Numbered from the stretch's first letter, positions 23,901 through 33,859 are shown. The stretch is 64,000 bases of DNA from Zizania palustris (GCA_019279435.1 JAAALK010000081.1:60627318-60691317), one strand, 5' to 3'. Notes: generated by a model from the letters alone, not told the origin. A program made the numbers and translations.

Positions 23901-26383
23901 ATCCCAGCCTTCAACAGTTTCTCAACTTCGTCCTTAGCTAGAGCAGCTCTCTCTACGGACATCTTCCGGAGCCCTTGTCGAACAGGCCGGGCCTTCGGGT
24001 TTACAAGCAAGCTGTGCTCAATAATATCCCGATCGACTCCGGTGATATCTTCGTCAGACCAAGCGAAGATATCCAAATTTTCTTCTACGACCTTTTCCAA
24101 GGAAGTTGCAACTTCGGGAGGTAAATCTTTACCAAATTGAAAAGTGTATTCCTTACCATCTTTGACAATGACCTTCGTTGCAATCTCTCCTTCGGGACTT
24201 GGTCTTGGAAATGACTTCTTCGAAGCTTCGGAGGAGGGTGAAAAAATTTCTCCATTATCTTGGACACTGTTTACCTGCCTCGGATCAAGAGGAGGACCAT
24301 GACCATATTCTGCCCTCCGAGCTACGGCTTGATCTCCGAAGATTGTCAAAACTCCTGATTGTGTGGGCATCTTTATGCACAAGTAGTTGTGATGCGCCAC
24401 AGCTCCGAACTGATTCAACATGCCTCGCCCGAAGATAACATTATACGCATACGGGGCATCCACTACATCAAAGATAACTTCTTCAGTTCGGGCTAGTAAA
24501 CCTTCTCCGAAGGTTACTTCCAGGCCTATCTGGCCAAGTGCATCTAGCGGAGGTCCTGCGAAGCCTTGTAGAGGACGAGCCGCTGGGAGGAGATGCTTCC
24601 GGGAAATGCATAACTGATCGAAGGCTTGCACAAATATGATATCTGCCGAGCTACCTCCGTCAATTAGCACCCTTCGGGCTTCTGTTCCTGCAATATCAGC
24701 AGTAATAACCAATGGATCTGCATGCGGGAACTTGACACCAGCTGCATCCTCCGCAGAGAAAGATATTGGAACATGAGACCACTCCGGCATTGCAGCTGCA
24801 GATGACGAAGTCCCAATGTGGCCTACTTCTCGAACGTACTCTCTTCGCTGTCTCTTGGACATGCTTCCGAGGGTACCTCCTCCGGAGATAGGGAGAACTA
24901 CTCTCTTCCCTCTATCTTGCCCTTCTTCTTGCTTCGGAGGTGGCATAACATTGGCCACCGGAGGATGCCTTGCAGCATCAAAATTTTCTATCCGCGCCAC
25001 AGCTTGGACCGGCTCCGAGCGCACTGCTGCTGCTGGACTTCGGTCGGTACTACCTCGACCCGAAGTTCTCTCCAAGTATTCTCCCCGAAGGGTAAGAATA
25101 GCCTTGCAGGTGTCAGTTGCATGGCTTCGATTCTCTCCATGAATACAGCAAAAAAGGGTCTGGCCCTTACCAGCCGTCTTCCCTGGTGGCCTCCAGCCAC
25201 CGGACTTGTTCCCCGCAGGCTGTGGAGCTCTTGGTGTAAACTTCTGTGGGGGTGCAATGTTTAAGACCTCAGAACGAGGGTGCTTTTGCCCTCTTCTTCT
25301 ATCATGTTGCACTTCGGGGACTGGTTCTTGCGGCTGAGCCGAAGTCTTCACTTCTGCTTTAACTTCTGTCAACACTGTCGAAGTAGCAGTAGTCCTCCGA
25401 AGCCAACCTTCTTCCGACTTCGAGTATTCCTCGAAGTACAACATCAGCTGTGATACTGTGGTGATGCTTTTCCGATGCAGTTTATCTAGAAGGCCTTTAT
25501 GACTGACGCCTTCCCGAGCCGCATCAACCACCGAAGATGTGGACAGCCCCCGAATTTGCGACTTCGTGTGAGCGAAGCGCTTGAAGTACTGTCTCAATGT
25601 TTCTCCAGGGAGCTGTTTTACTTGGAAAAGGCTTCCTGTAGACATGGGGGGCACGAAGGTGCCCTGAAAATTACTTATAAACTTCCTCTTCAACTGTGAC
25701 CACGAAGCAATTGATCCTGGCTTTAAAGACCAGAACCATCTCAACGCTACTCCTTCAAGGGCTAACGGGAAGCACTTTGCCATAGTTTCTCTGTCTCCGC
25801 CACTAGCCTCGATTGCTAGGGCATAAGAACGTGCAAAGTCACTGGGATCTTCGTCTCCGGCATACTTGCAAAGCTTCGAAGCTTTGAACCTCGGATCGAA
25901 GCGAACCTTCTGAAGCTCGGGATGCAACGGAGATTCATTGTCGTAAGAGGCGTTCTCCGGGGCTTCGGGATAGTCAAGATCGTCGTCTTCGTGCACTTCG
26001 GGGATAGCTGGGGTGGCTTGAGGGCGAAGCCTGTTCGCAGCCTCCTGTCGCCACCTTGCTACCTCGGCTTGAAGATTGGCCATTTGAGTGGCCATGTCTC
26101 CAAGGCTATCTTCATCTCCTCCGGAAGGACCTTCCGGGTCTTGAGAACTGGTATGATCAGTTCGAATCGGAATGGAGGGTGGCAGAGTGGCTCCGGGCGG
26201 TCGGAGTGTAGAAGGGGTTGGTGGAGAGGTTTCGTATCCTCGAGGGATAGAAGCCCCTTGCGGAGTTTGAGGTGGAGGGATAGTCGAAGACCCTCCGACT
26301 TCGACTGTGTCGAAGGGTATCTCTCCGGAGATCCGAGAGGACCTCCGAGTGGGATTGCGAGGTGCACTCCGCTTAGGAGGCAT
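20987..26383 (-). CDS. Tat gag-pol polyprotein, intact, 1,798 residues
   Basis: Domain order by residue: acidic/Pro-rich N-terminus (1-165); retrotransposon gag (about 165-335, with LKPGSIASWSQLKRKFISNF); knuckle-like CCIHGENRSHATDTC (412-426); aspartic protease with D575 in LIDGGSSAD; RT (about 820-1010) with D892 in FLDAYSG and YMDD at 954-957; the element's usual RNase H (about 1095-1210); a second, cellular/archaeal-type RNase H with D1242, E1282, D1304 and D1354; and integrase with the HHCC site H1459, H1466, C1497, C1500 and catalytic D1529, D1589, E1625 (35 residues between the last two). Every catalytic residue I looked for is present and there is no internal stop. It would make particle, protease, RNA-dependent DNA polymerase and integrase. 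The start is the ATG 62 bases inside the 5' LTR. Confidence 0.95.
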   Translation of the reverse strand: MPPKRSAPRNPTRRSSRISGEIPFDTVEVGGSSTIPPPQTPQGASIPRGYETSPPTPSTLRPPGATLPPSIPIRTDHTSSQDPEGPSGGDEDSLGDMATQMANLQAEVARWRQEAANRLRPQATPAIPEVHEDDDLDYPEAPENASYDNESPLHPELQKVRFDPRFKASKLCKYAGDEDPSDFARSYALAIEASGGDRETMAKCFPLALEGVALRWFWSLKPGSIASWSQLKRKFISNFQGTFVPPMSTGSLFQVKQLPGETLRQYFKRFAHTKSQIRGLSTSSVVDAAREGVSHKGLLDKLHRKSITTVSQLMLYFEEYSKSEEGWLRRTTATSTVLTEVKAEVKTSAQPQEPVPEVQHDRRRGQKHPRSEVLNIAPPQKFTPRAPQPAGNKSGGWRPPGKTAGKGQTLFCCIHGENRSHATDTCKAILTLRGEYLERTSGRGSTDRSPAAAVRSEPVQAVARIENFDAARHPPVANVMPPPKQEEGQDRGKRVVLPISGGGTLGSMSKRQRREYVREVGHIGTSSSAAAMPEWSHVPISFSAEDAAGVKFPHADPLVITADIAGTEARRVLIDGGSSADIIFVQAFDQLCISRKHLLPAARPLQGFAGPPLDALGQIGLEVTFGEGLLARTEEVIFDVVDAPYAYNVIFGRGMLNQFGAVAHHNYLCIKMPTQSGVLTIFGDQAVARRAEYGHGPPLDPRQVNSVQDNGEIFSPSSEASKKSFPRPSPEGEIATKVIVKDGKEYTFQFGKDLPPEVATSLEKVVEENLDIFAWSDEDITGVDRDIIEHSLLVNPKARPVRQGLRKMSVERAALAKDEVEKLLKAGIIREVAHTEWLANPVFVRKKSSGKWRMCIDFTSLNKACPRDPYPMPRIDQLVDSTAGSELLSFLDAYSGYHQIWLKREDEIKTSFVTPSGVFCYVRMPFGLRNAGATFSRLVAKALGHQLGRNVEAYMDDIVIKSALKHQHSLDLAETFNSLRACGIRLNPEKCIFGAKAGKLLGYLVSSRGIEASPTQITALQKMAPPENIKQVQKLTGRLAALSRFLSRSAEKSLPIFKALKGSEDFAWTPECQKSFEDIKNYLSNLATLTVPIADETLLLYLAATGSAVSAVLVREADINGKLVQNPVYFVSEALSGAKTRYSELEKFVYALIMASRKLRHYFLAHNVIVPTSYPLGDMLRSKDSTGRIGKWAVELAPFGISFLARTAIKSQVLADFVAEWTPPAKLTPEKSDDGVWTIYSDGAFQASGAGIGAVLISPSGQRAMYSARLNFKSTNNIAEYEGILLGLRKARALGATRIIIKTDSQIVAGHVDKSFQVRHPQLAKYLEEIRKIEAHFKGISIRSIPRAENVQADILAKAAAGAVDVPDEAFYEELNIPSVPQVASAEILCIPSADWKDSIIELLQGGTNLPEEPQLSRLKLRARNYQLINGILYKAGVCSPLLRCISQAEGQEILREIHEGLCGSHLAPRALAGKTLRQGLYWPTITADAESLVRTCQGCQWMGRRSHRPPTALQVIAPVWPMARWGMDLIGPFPLAKGNLKFAVVAIEYFSKWVEVEPLTAITSNNVQKFFWKNIICRFGVPRYLTVDNGTQFDAEPFRKFCEDLGIQLCFAAVRHPQSNGAVERANGNILSGLNRRIVGLSKGLWTEELPKILWSIRTTQTRSTGFTPFRLLFGDEAMTPTELKGGSLRSTEPDIEEERQASLDLSEETRLRAVANLSKYHQQTKTWYDPKVKLSELRPGHLVLRSIIAPGKLGNKWEGPYLIVRSGRPGSFKLANLEGEELAHTWHAEHLKRYFA

Positions 26384-26426
26384 GATGCAAGAGGTTGGTA
26401 GAGAACGAAGTTTTTTGGACTAGGTT

Positions 26427-26443
26427 CCCCACGGACGGCGCCA
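26427..26443 (-). promoter_or_regulatory. Primer-binding site of Tat copy 1, tRNA-Asp-like
   Basis: Read on the minus strand, TGGCGCCGTCCGTGGGG begins 2 bases after the 5' LTR. Tat and Athila elements typically use tRNA-Asp, whose 3' end pairs with TGGCGCCG-type sites; the match here is good over the first 9 bases and looser after. Confidence 0.75.
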
Positions 26444-26445
26444 AC

Positions 26446-26940
26446 TGTTGGCGTAAAAGATTACGCTAACAGGTTTCTGTAGAAAAGAAACTAACAAACG
26501 AAGTGTTTGCGAAGCAAACTGTTCTAAGCCTCCGAAAGGATAATAGCTTAGAATGGTTCGAAAGTGTGTATTGAATCACTTGTAATCGGTCCCTATTACA
26601 GGGTGAAATGGGGGGTATTTATAGGCCCAAACATTAAGGAAAAGACCTATTTACCCCTCTATTACAACCGACATTAAGGAAACTATTTGGTTTCCTTAAT
26701 AAGGCTAAAATGGTAAAAGACTAATCTAATAGGATAGAAGATAAGTCTTCCATCTTAGCTGGCAGAAAAGATCTTGAAGGGCTTTGGTTCGAAGACATAC
26801 TTCGAACCAATGCCTGCCTTCGGGCTTCGAACCAGGCTTCGAGCACCTTCGAAGATGGCCTTCGGACAATCTTCGAACTGGTTGGCTGTCTTCATGCTGT
26901 TCTGGAAATAACCCCGAAGATGAGATATTTTCCCCCAACA
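26446..26940 (-). repeat. 5' LTR of Tat copy 1 (495 bp) with TATA box
   Basis: It is bounded by TGTTGG and CCAACA. On the minus strand GGGCCTATAAATACCCCCC (TATA core at 26616-26623) is the likely gag-pol promoter. Confidence 0.93.
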
Positions 26941-28775
26941 GTTGGTGATGATGTCAATGTTTGGCACTCACGTTTATGTCATATAAATTTTGGTTTGATG
27001 TCTCGGCTTTCTAGTATGAACTTAATTCCAAACATTTCCATTGTTAAAGGTTCTAAGTGCCATAGTTGTGTGCAGTCAAAGCAACCTCGTAAGCCTCACA
27101 GTGCAGCCGAGGAGAGAAACTTGGCACCACTAGAACTCGTACATTCAGATCTTTGTGAAATGAATGGCATGTTAACAAAGGGTGGAAAATGATACTTCAT
27201 GACGCTAATTGATGATGTGACTAGATTTTGCTATGTTTATCTATTAAAAACGAAAGATGAGGCTCTTGACTATTTTAATATTTATAAGGCAGAAGCTGAA
27301 AATCAACTAGAGAGAAAGATCAAAAGACTTAGGTCGGATCGTGGTGGAGAGTATTTTTCAAAGGGTTAATTGCTTCTGTGCCACCGTTATTTTCCGAAAC
27401 ACCAAAAATGCCATTAAAATTTCAGTATTTGCTCATATGCCATTACTATTTCAAATTCACTCTTTTATGCCATTTGGGCCCAAATATTCATAAAAAAGTG
27501 ATGGCATAAAATGGAAAATTAGAAATATTAATGGCATATGAGCAAATATTCAGAGTCTGCAGGTGGGTCCAAATGACATAAAGGAGTAAATTTGAAATAG
27601 TAATGGCATAAAAGCTAATACCGAAATTTTAGTGGCATTTCTGGCGTTTCGGAAAATAACAGTGGCACTGAACCAATTAACCCTTTTTCAAATGAGTTTG
27701 ACTTATTCTGTGAGGAACATGGAATTATACATGAGAGAACACCTCCCTATTCACCCGAATCAAATGGGATTGCCGAAAGGAAGAACCACACCTTGACTGA
27801 CTTGGTTAATGCCATGTTAGACACTGCGAGATTATCTGAGGCATGGTGGGGGGAGGCGTTACTGATCTCTTGTCATGTATTAAATAGAGTTCCTAACAAG
27901 AATAAGGACAAAACCCCATACGAGATGTGGGTTGGAAGAAAACCATCACTTTCTTACTTGCGCACATGGGGTTGCTTGACGAAAGTCAATGTACCAATAA
28001 CTAAGAAGCGCAATCTTGTACCTAAAACTGTGGATTGTGTCTTTCTAGGATATGCTCATCGCAGTATTGCCTATAGATTTTTAGTAGTAAAATATGAGGT
28101 ACCAAACATGCATGTTGGTACAATTATGGAGTCTCGAGATGCAACATTTTTTGATAGCATATTTCCAATGAAAGATACTCATAGCACTTCTAGTCAAACC
28201 CCTGAGATAATTCACAATTCAATCACACCACCTGAATTTTCTGAACAAACACATGAAATTGTCCCTGAGGAGGATGATAGTGAAGCTCCTAGGAGGAGCA
28301 AGAGACGAAGGATAATTAAATCCTTTGGTGATGATTTCACTGTGTACCTTGTGGATGACACTCCCACGTCTATGTCAGAAGCATATGCATCTCCTGATGC
28401 AGACTACTGGAAAGAGGCTGTCCGTAGCGAGATGGATTCCATTATTGCTAACAGGACTTGGGAGGTGACAGAACGACCTTATGGTTGCAAACCTGTAGGG
28501 TGCAAGTGGGTGTTCAAAATGAAACTTAGGCCTGATGGTACTATTGAAAAATATAAGGCTCGACTTGTAGCCAAGGGCTATACCCATAAAGAAGGCGAAC
28601 ATTTCTTTGACACTTACTCACCTGTTGCTCGATTGACCACTATTCGAGTACTACTTTCTTTGGATGCCTCACATGGTCTTCTCATTCATCAGATGGACGT
28701 TAAGACAGCTTTTCTTAATGGAGAGCTGGATGAGGAAATTTACATGGATCAGCCTGATGGGTTTGTAGTAAAAGG
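26941..28775 (+). pseudogene. Copia integrase and start of reverse transcriptase
   Basis: This resumes the frame cut at 15349. It begins with the GAG-pre-integrase region (VWHSRLCHINFG; KCHSCVQSKQPRKPH), then the integrase core with LIDDVTRF and RSDRGGEYF, the MITE at 27363-27683, and the last integrase acidic residue in NGIAERKN. RT starts at WKEAVRSEMD and continues through KARLVAKGYTHKEG and QMDVKTAFLNGELDEEIYMD until the N gap at 28776. One TGA stop lies at 27190-27192. The YVDD catalytic box and RNase H are not present in the window. Confidence 0.88.
27363..27683. mobile_element. Mutator-type MITE (321 bp) inside the copia integrase
   Basis: The terminal inverted repeat begins GGGTTAATTG and ends CAATTAACCC, extending inwards (TTATTTTCCGAAAC against GTTTCGGAAAATAAC). 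A perfect 9-bp duplication TTTTTCAAA is present at 27354-27362 and 27684-27692, the size Mutator-like elements make. It has no coding capacity. Removing it and one duplication restores the integrase frame. Confidence 0.93.
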
Positions 28776-28875
28776 NNNNNNNNNNNNNNNNNNNNNNNNN
28801 NNNNNNNNNNNNNNNNNNNNNNNNNNNNNNNNNNNNNNNNNNNNNNNNNNNNNNNNNNNNNNNNNNNNNNNNNNN
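28776..28875. other. Assembly gap, 100 Ns
   Basis: Exactly 100 Ns, a conventional placeholder for a gap of unknown size. The left flank is plus-strand copia RT, the right flank is the 3' part of a minus-strand SIRE gag. Neither side can be completed from this window. Confidence 0.99.
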
Positions 28876-31369
28876 CACACATCTACACGACGCGGCCTGG
28901 CCTCCAGCCTCTCCCCGCGTCGAGGAACACGCAGTCTACCACCCTGCTGGTAGAACTGCACCGGATCACTACGAGCCCTCTCTGCTCTCTCAACCCGCTT
29001 CCTCCTGAAGCAAAACTCCGCAAGATGCCCGTCTCTCTGACAAAACTCACAATGATAGGTAGGCTTCTTGGGATGTGGTTGAGGCTTGGGATTCTTGGGC
29101 TTGGTAGTGTTTGGTGTGGTCTTCTTGGGCTGAGAGGGTCCAGGAAGAGAGTCTAGAGAAGAGTGGAGGTGTTTGGGCTTAGGAACCCAGATAGGCTTCT
29201 TGGGTGGAGCTTTGGGTGGTTCATGGATCACTCCATCCTTGGGCTGACAAGCCTGGGAGGTCTCAGTGGAGTGAGTCTTGGGATACCTCTGCTCTGGAGT
29301 CATTTTACTCCACTCCACTGCCCGGCTGAGGGCACTCTCAAAGTCAGCCTTGGTGTAGGTGTAACCTACCCCAAACCCATCCTGCCTCTTGAACTGCTGG
29401 ATCATCATGCCAAGCTGTGGCTCTCTGGCACTGATCCAACTCAGGATAGACCGGAGGTAAAAGTTCTCATTCTGAGAATCAGCTAGCTCCTCTCTCAAAG
29501 AAGCTAGAACCTCCACCTGAGACAAGCAGGTCTCACACTCATTCTCTACTTGGACAGACTTCCCGGCTTTTAGCTTAATCAACTCCATTCTAAGAGACAG
29601 GCAGTTCTCACAGACAGTGGGTGGAACTGACAGTGTCTCAAGCTCTAGCCTAGTCTGGGCAAGCTCAGCTCTCAACCTCTCAACATCACCCAAATGCTCA
29701 TCGCCCTTGGATTTCAGCTCAGCTAAGTCAGCTAGATGAGATGGGCAATCAACACAGGGTGCGACGACAGTGGCGTGAGCATCTTTCAGCTCCTGCTGAG
29801 CGCTTTCAAGCTCAGTGGCCAAAGCGTCCCTCTCATCAACCCTTTCTGTGTACCTGGACTTCAGAGTCGACAGGTCACACAGAAGCACCTCACATTTCGG
29901 GCACTCACTGCTATCACCCAAGCAAGGGGAAGAGGATAGACTCTCAATCCTACCGTTGGCCACGGCAAGCTCACTCTCTAACTCGTCTATCCTTTTCTTA
30001 GCCCCCCTAAGCAGTTTCTCCCGATATTTTAACTCCTGACGATTGCTCTCAAGTAAATCGACAATTTCGCGCTCATAAGATGATACCTTGCTATCGTCGT
30101 CGTCGGAGTCGTCGGAGGAGCTCTTTTCTTCTCTATCCCCAAGAGCCATGGAGCAGAAGCTCTTGCGGGATCTTCGGCGCTGGTGTGTGCGGCTCTTCGG
30201 CTTGTCTCCGAAAGCCATGAAGCAGAGGCCCGCCGGATCATCCTTGTCCTTCCCCTTCTTGATGGTAATCTCCTCATCACTTGAGCTCGATGAAGAGGAA
30301 GAAGACGTGGATCTCTTGGAGTAGCTCTTCTCCATCTCGGCGAAGAAGGCCTTGTCGCGCTTCTTGTTCTCTCGCCGGTAGTCCTTCAGGGCCTTCTTGA
30401 AGAACCGGGTCTTCGGCTTGCCCTTGGTGAAGGAGGGGCTCTCATGCTTGCCGGAGTCGTGGAAGCTGCTACCGGTGCCCTTCTTGTATCCATTGCGCTT
30501 GGGGCAGTCGGCGATGAAGTGTCCTGGATCACCACATTCAAAGCATCCGGATTTTGTGCCGTGTCTTTTGAACATTCTTTTATCATAGACACGACGCACC
30601 CGGTTGTTAAAGAGACACAATCATCATCTCCCAACAACTCAAGCTGGTCCTCAGTGATAGACATCAAGGAGAACCCAGCACAACTCACAGCAGAGGGATC
30701 AACAGAAGGTGTAGCAAGGGCCAGGGATTTTGATCCAGAGCCAGTGAGATTTGATCTCAACTAGATATCTACCTCAGTGGCCTTCAGCTTGCTAAATAAC
30801 TCAGAAATGGTCAAGGTATCGTAAGAAGTGCTCTCAACGATAGATGATACCTTGATCTCCCAGATCTTTGGGTCCAAGGTATGAAGAACCTTGAGCGCCT
30901 GCTCATGATCTGAGACTAACTGAGCACCCTCAGCCTTGTTGTCCCGAAGCTTGTTAATGATCGACTGAAAGCGACCAAACAAGGCTTCAACAGATTCACC
31001 CGGCTTCTGTGTGAAGTTCTCATATTCACGCCGGTAGGTCTGATAGAGCCGAGCCTTGACCTGGGCTGTTCCCTCATGGTGTGCCTTGAGGGTAGCCCAG
31101 ATCTCTCTTGCAGTGGAGAGATGACTCACTCGCTCAAATTCAGTGGGACCTAAACCAGAAAATAAAATGTTCACAGCCTTACTGTTGCTCAGATGCTGAG
31201 CAATGATACCAGCAGTACCTTGCTCAGTAACTGGCAGAATGACAAATGTGGTGTGAACGCAAATGTCCCATATGTCCGAACCCTGGCTCATGAGATAGGC
31301 TCGCATGCGAGTCTTCCAATAATTGTAGCCATAGGCTTCCAAGGACGGGACCTTGCCTGGAGACGTCAT
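28876..31369 (-). pseudogene. SIRE-type gag of element B, broken and cut by the gap
   Basis: It starts at ATG 31369 (TSPGKVPSLEAYGYNYWK). The first 200 residues are the copia gag region. A TAG at 30761-30763 and a one-base frame change near 30620 follow. After that a long open frame gives the knuckle CFECGDPGHFIADC, a Lys-rich and Ser/acidic stretch, a coiled coil with CPKC, CVDC, CENC and CETC pairs, a Pro/Lys-rich segment and a second CCHC site CEFCQRDGHLAEFC, then the gap. It preserves the cysteines lost in the 6145-8842 copy and is less damaged. Confidence 0.87.
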
Positions 31370-31420
31370 AGTCACTACTGGGGTTTAGAACCGGTTAAGG
31401 TATGGAAAAACCCTAACCTC

Positions 31421-31432
31421 GCTCTGATACCA
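31421..31432 (-). promoter_or_regulatory. Primer-binding site of SIRE element B
   Basis: Perfect TGGTATCAGAGC on the minus strand, 2 bases from the LTR, for initiator methionine tRNA. Confidence 0.92.
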
Positions 31433-31434
31433 CT

Positions 31435-33427
31435 TGTAGGACCGAAAGTAGCGACCAGAGGGGGGGGGGGGTGAATGGGCGCCTTAAAAATTCTTTCGAA
31501 TCAATGGCCTGTTCCCAATACCCAACGCACCTCAAAATACTACGCAGCAGAAAATAAACAGAAGGCCTAAGTCTAAAGGTTTCTAACCTAGAAGCAACTG
31601 ATGATAAACAGTGAAAATCTAAGGAAGTGCAATCTAGCCAGATGTACAAGTTATAACAGGCCTAAACTTCTCAGAGTAATGATCTAAGTATGTATAAAGT
31701 GAAAAGAGAAGTTACTGTCCAAAGTTGTCTCCTGTTCGAAACTTGGCGAAGCCCCCTTCGCACGTCGAGGTCTGCTTCGGAGGATGATGACGGAGTCTGT
31801 CCGAAGTGCCGAAGGTGTCACTGTCTAGCCTAGTTCGAAGAGGTAAGAAGCGAAGTGTACTTCGAAGCGAAGTAAAACAGTGCCGGAGCCTGGTTCGAAG
31901 TGTGTACTTCGAAGACAGGACTTCGAACACAGCTTCGAACCAAGAGCTTCGGAGCGAAGTAAAACTGTGCCGGAGCTTGCTTCGAAGTATACACTTCGAA
32001 GGCAAGACTTCGAACACCCTTAGAACCGAAAGCTTCGAAGCACAACCTTCGACACAGAAAAGCTTCGAACACAACGCACAAAACGGACAACCTTCGAACA
32101 AAGAAGCGAAGCCTGTCACGTGACAGAAAAGGAAGTCCGAAGCCAACACTCTATCTTCGAACAGGGAAAAATTCGGAAGAAGAATCGGAGGCTGACATTC
32201 TACAAAGAAATCCAAGCGAAGTCTATCAGAAAAGACAAACTTCGAACCCAACTTCGAAACCTAACAAAGTGTGTACTTCGAACAGATAGATTCGGAGTAT
32301 GCTAGTTCGAAGTAAGCGATGCTATCCAATATAGGAAGAACTTCGAAGCTAGCAACTCAGACACAAAGACCGAAGTTCGAAGTCTGAGCGAAGTCTTTTA
32401 AAGACGTTCGATCGAAGCCTGCCTCACGGAGTTGAGGGGCTTCGCACTGAAACGAGCTTCGCCAGACACACCAGGAAAAAGCAAAAGAGACTGTCAGCTT
32501 CGATCAAAAAAAGCTGGGCGATAGAAGGTGAAAAGCTGCAGCCGAACACTGTAGCTACAGTGAAGCAGTACTACTTGCAACAGCAAGAACTAGTACTACC
32601 ACCGTGAAGAACACACCCAGCCGAAGAAGCTTCTCTTCAAGAATAAATTCAGCAGCCCGTAGGTAAGGCAATAACTCCCTAAACCAAACAAAATGCAAGC
32701 AATAAATTCACCAGAGTTCAAAGATTAAATGCATCCAAAAGATTTGAGCCAAAAGAATGCAAGAACAGGGAGAGGAAGCCCCTGGCGGCGCACACAGGAG
32801 AGAGAAGGGAGTGACCCAAAAAGGTGGATTTGATTTCAGCACAAAGGGTAGTCCAAACCCTAGGGATTGGGGTGCTATTTATAGGCAGCCCAACACTAGG
32901 AATATTCTACCAGCCCCTTAGGGTTTTTTACAGACTCAAAAATACAGAAAAAGACTCTACTGCCCTTAGGAATTTTTACAGACACAACTGACTGACTGTG
33001 GGCCTAGAGTAAAAGATGACATATCCTGAAGCTACTCTTCTGGACAGTCGGATACAGAATCAACGGTTGTCAGTTTTACGCCGAAACTGACAAAGCCTCC
33101 ACCAGCTTTGCACCAGGTACCCGGATTGGGCCGGCCCGACCCCGCAGCTCTCTCAGCCCGGCAATCGCTCACCGCCCGTGTACCTGAGTCAGTCCTGGTC
33201 AACAGCCCAGTGGGTCTTCTACTGCTTCTGGCCCATGCACCCGGATTGGGCCAGCCCGACTTCGCAGCCTCCTCTGCCCGACAGTCGCTCGCTGCCCGTG
33301 TACCTGAGTCACACGCGGCCCATGAAACAGCAGATCTCTTCTCTTCTTCAGTCCTTGTTGACTATCGTTGACAATGACTCATCACTTCTAGAGCCATGAG
33401 GCCCACGCTATTCAGCATGGCTCCTCA
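31435..33427 (-). repeat. 5' LTR of SIRE element B (1,993 bp)
   Basis: On the minus strand it begins TGAGGAGCCATGCTG and ends GGTCCTACA. TATTTATA at 32876-32883 marks the TATA box. About 20 TTCGAA palindromes crowd into 31730-32420. The start region shares GTGATGAGT, GACTCAGGTACACGG and GGCTGGCCCAATCCGGGT with the LTRs at 4335, 10224 and 62570. Confidence 0.87.
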
Positions 33428-33859
33428 AATGGTAAGCAGTCTAGAATAGGGTAGTGCGACAAACAAACCCACCTGGATCTTTTAACTTAAAGCATGCAAA
33501 TCATGGAATTTTTGATTTTAACCAAGTGAACAAATTGTTTGGTACTTTATGAATATCCATGAAAATGTAGAACAGTTTTCAAGTTGCAATTTTTAGCATC
33601 CAAAGAAAAGGTGTCTTGCTATCAAGCAGATAAAAGATAGCTAAAGCGGTCCTGCCTAAGCATGCTAGATTCAAGACTAAGCAGTGAGCACGATTTGACT
33701 TTGAAAATAAAACATCATGCACGTGAATGTTTCAGATAAATTAACAAGAGCTGAGCTGTCATGATTTCATGAGTTATAAGCAGGCATATAAATGCATAAG
33801 ATGTAAATGCAATTTAGCACACAATTAGCAAAGGCATATCCATCAAAAATAGCTCCCCC

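Larger units (their letters stand above)
15350..26940 (-). mobile_element. Complete Tat-type Ty3/gypsy element, copy 1 (11.6 kb)
   Basis: Two 495-bp LTRs (TGTTGG...CCAACA) differ at only 2 positions by my reading, and the 5-bp duplication GTTGG is perfect (15345-15349, 26941-26945). The interior holds an uninterrupted 1,798-residue polyprotein on the minus strand and a convergent five-exon gene on the plus strand, separated by tandem repeats. A tRNA-Asp-like primer site adjoins the right (5') LTR. The second RNase H and the antisense gene are hallmarks of the Tat group (RIRE2/Grande-like). It sits inside the copia gag-pol frame, in antisense to it. Confidence 0.95.
28876..33427 (-). mobile_element. 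SIRE-type copia element B, 5' part only
   Basis: On the minus strand it has a 5' LTR (33427-31435), a perfect primer site and a gag reading to the gap. The gag is a close relative of the gag-only element at 4335. Its 3' part, including any pol and the 3' LTR, would lie in the gap. It adjoins the 3' tail of element A at 33428 in the same orientation, most simply explained as insertion into that tail. Confidence 0.8.

Noticed and set aside
30088..30324. Plus-strand frames opposite the SIRE B gag
   Set aside because: They are complementary shadows of the Ser/acidic and Lys-rich gag segment.
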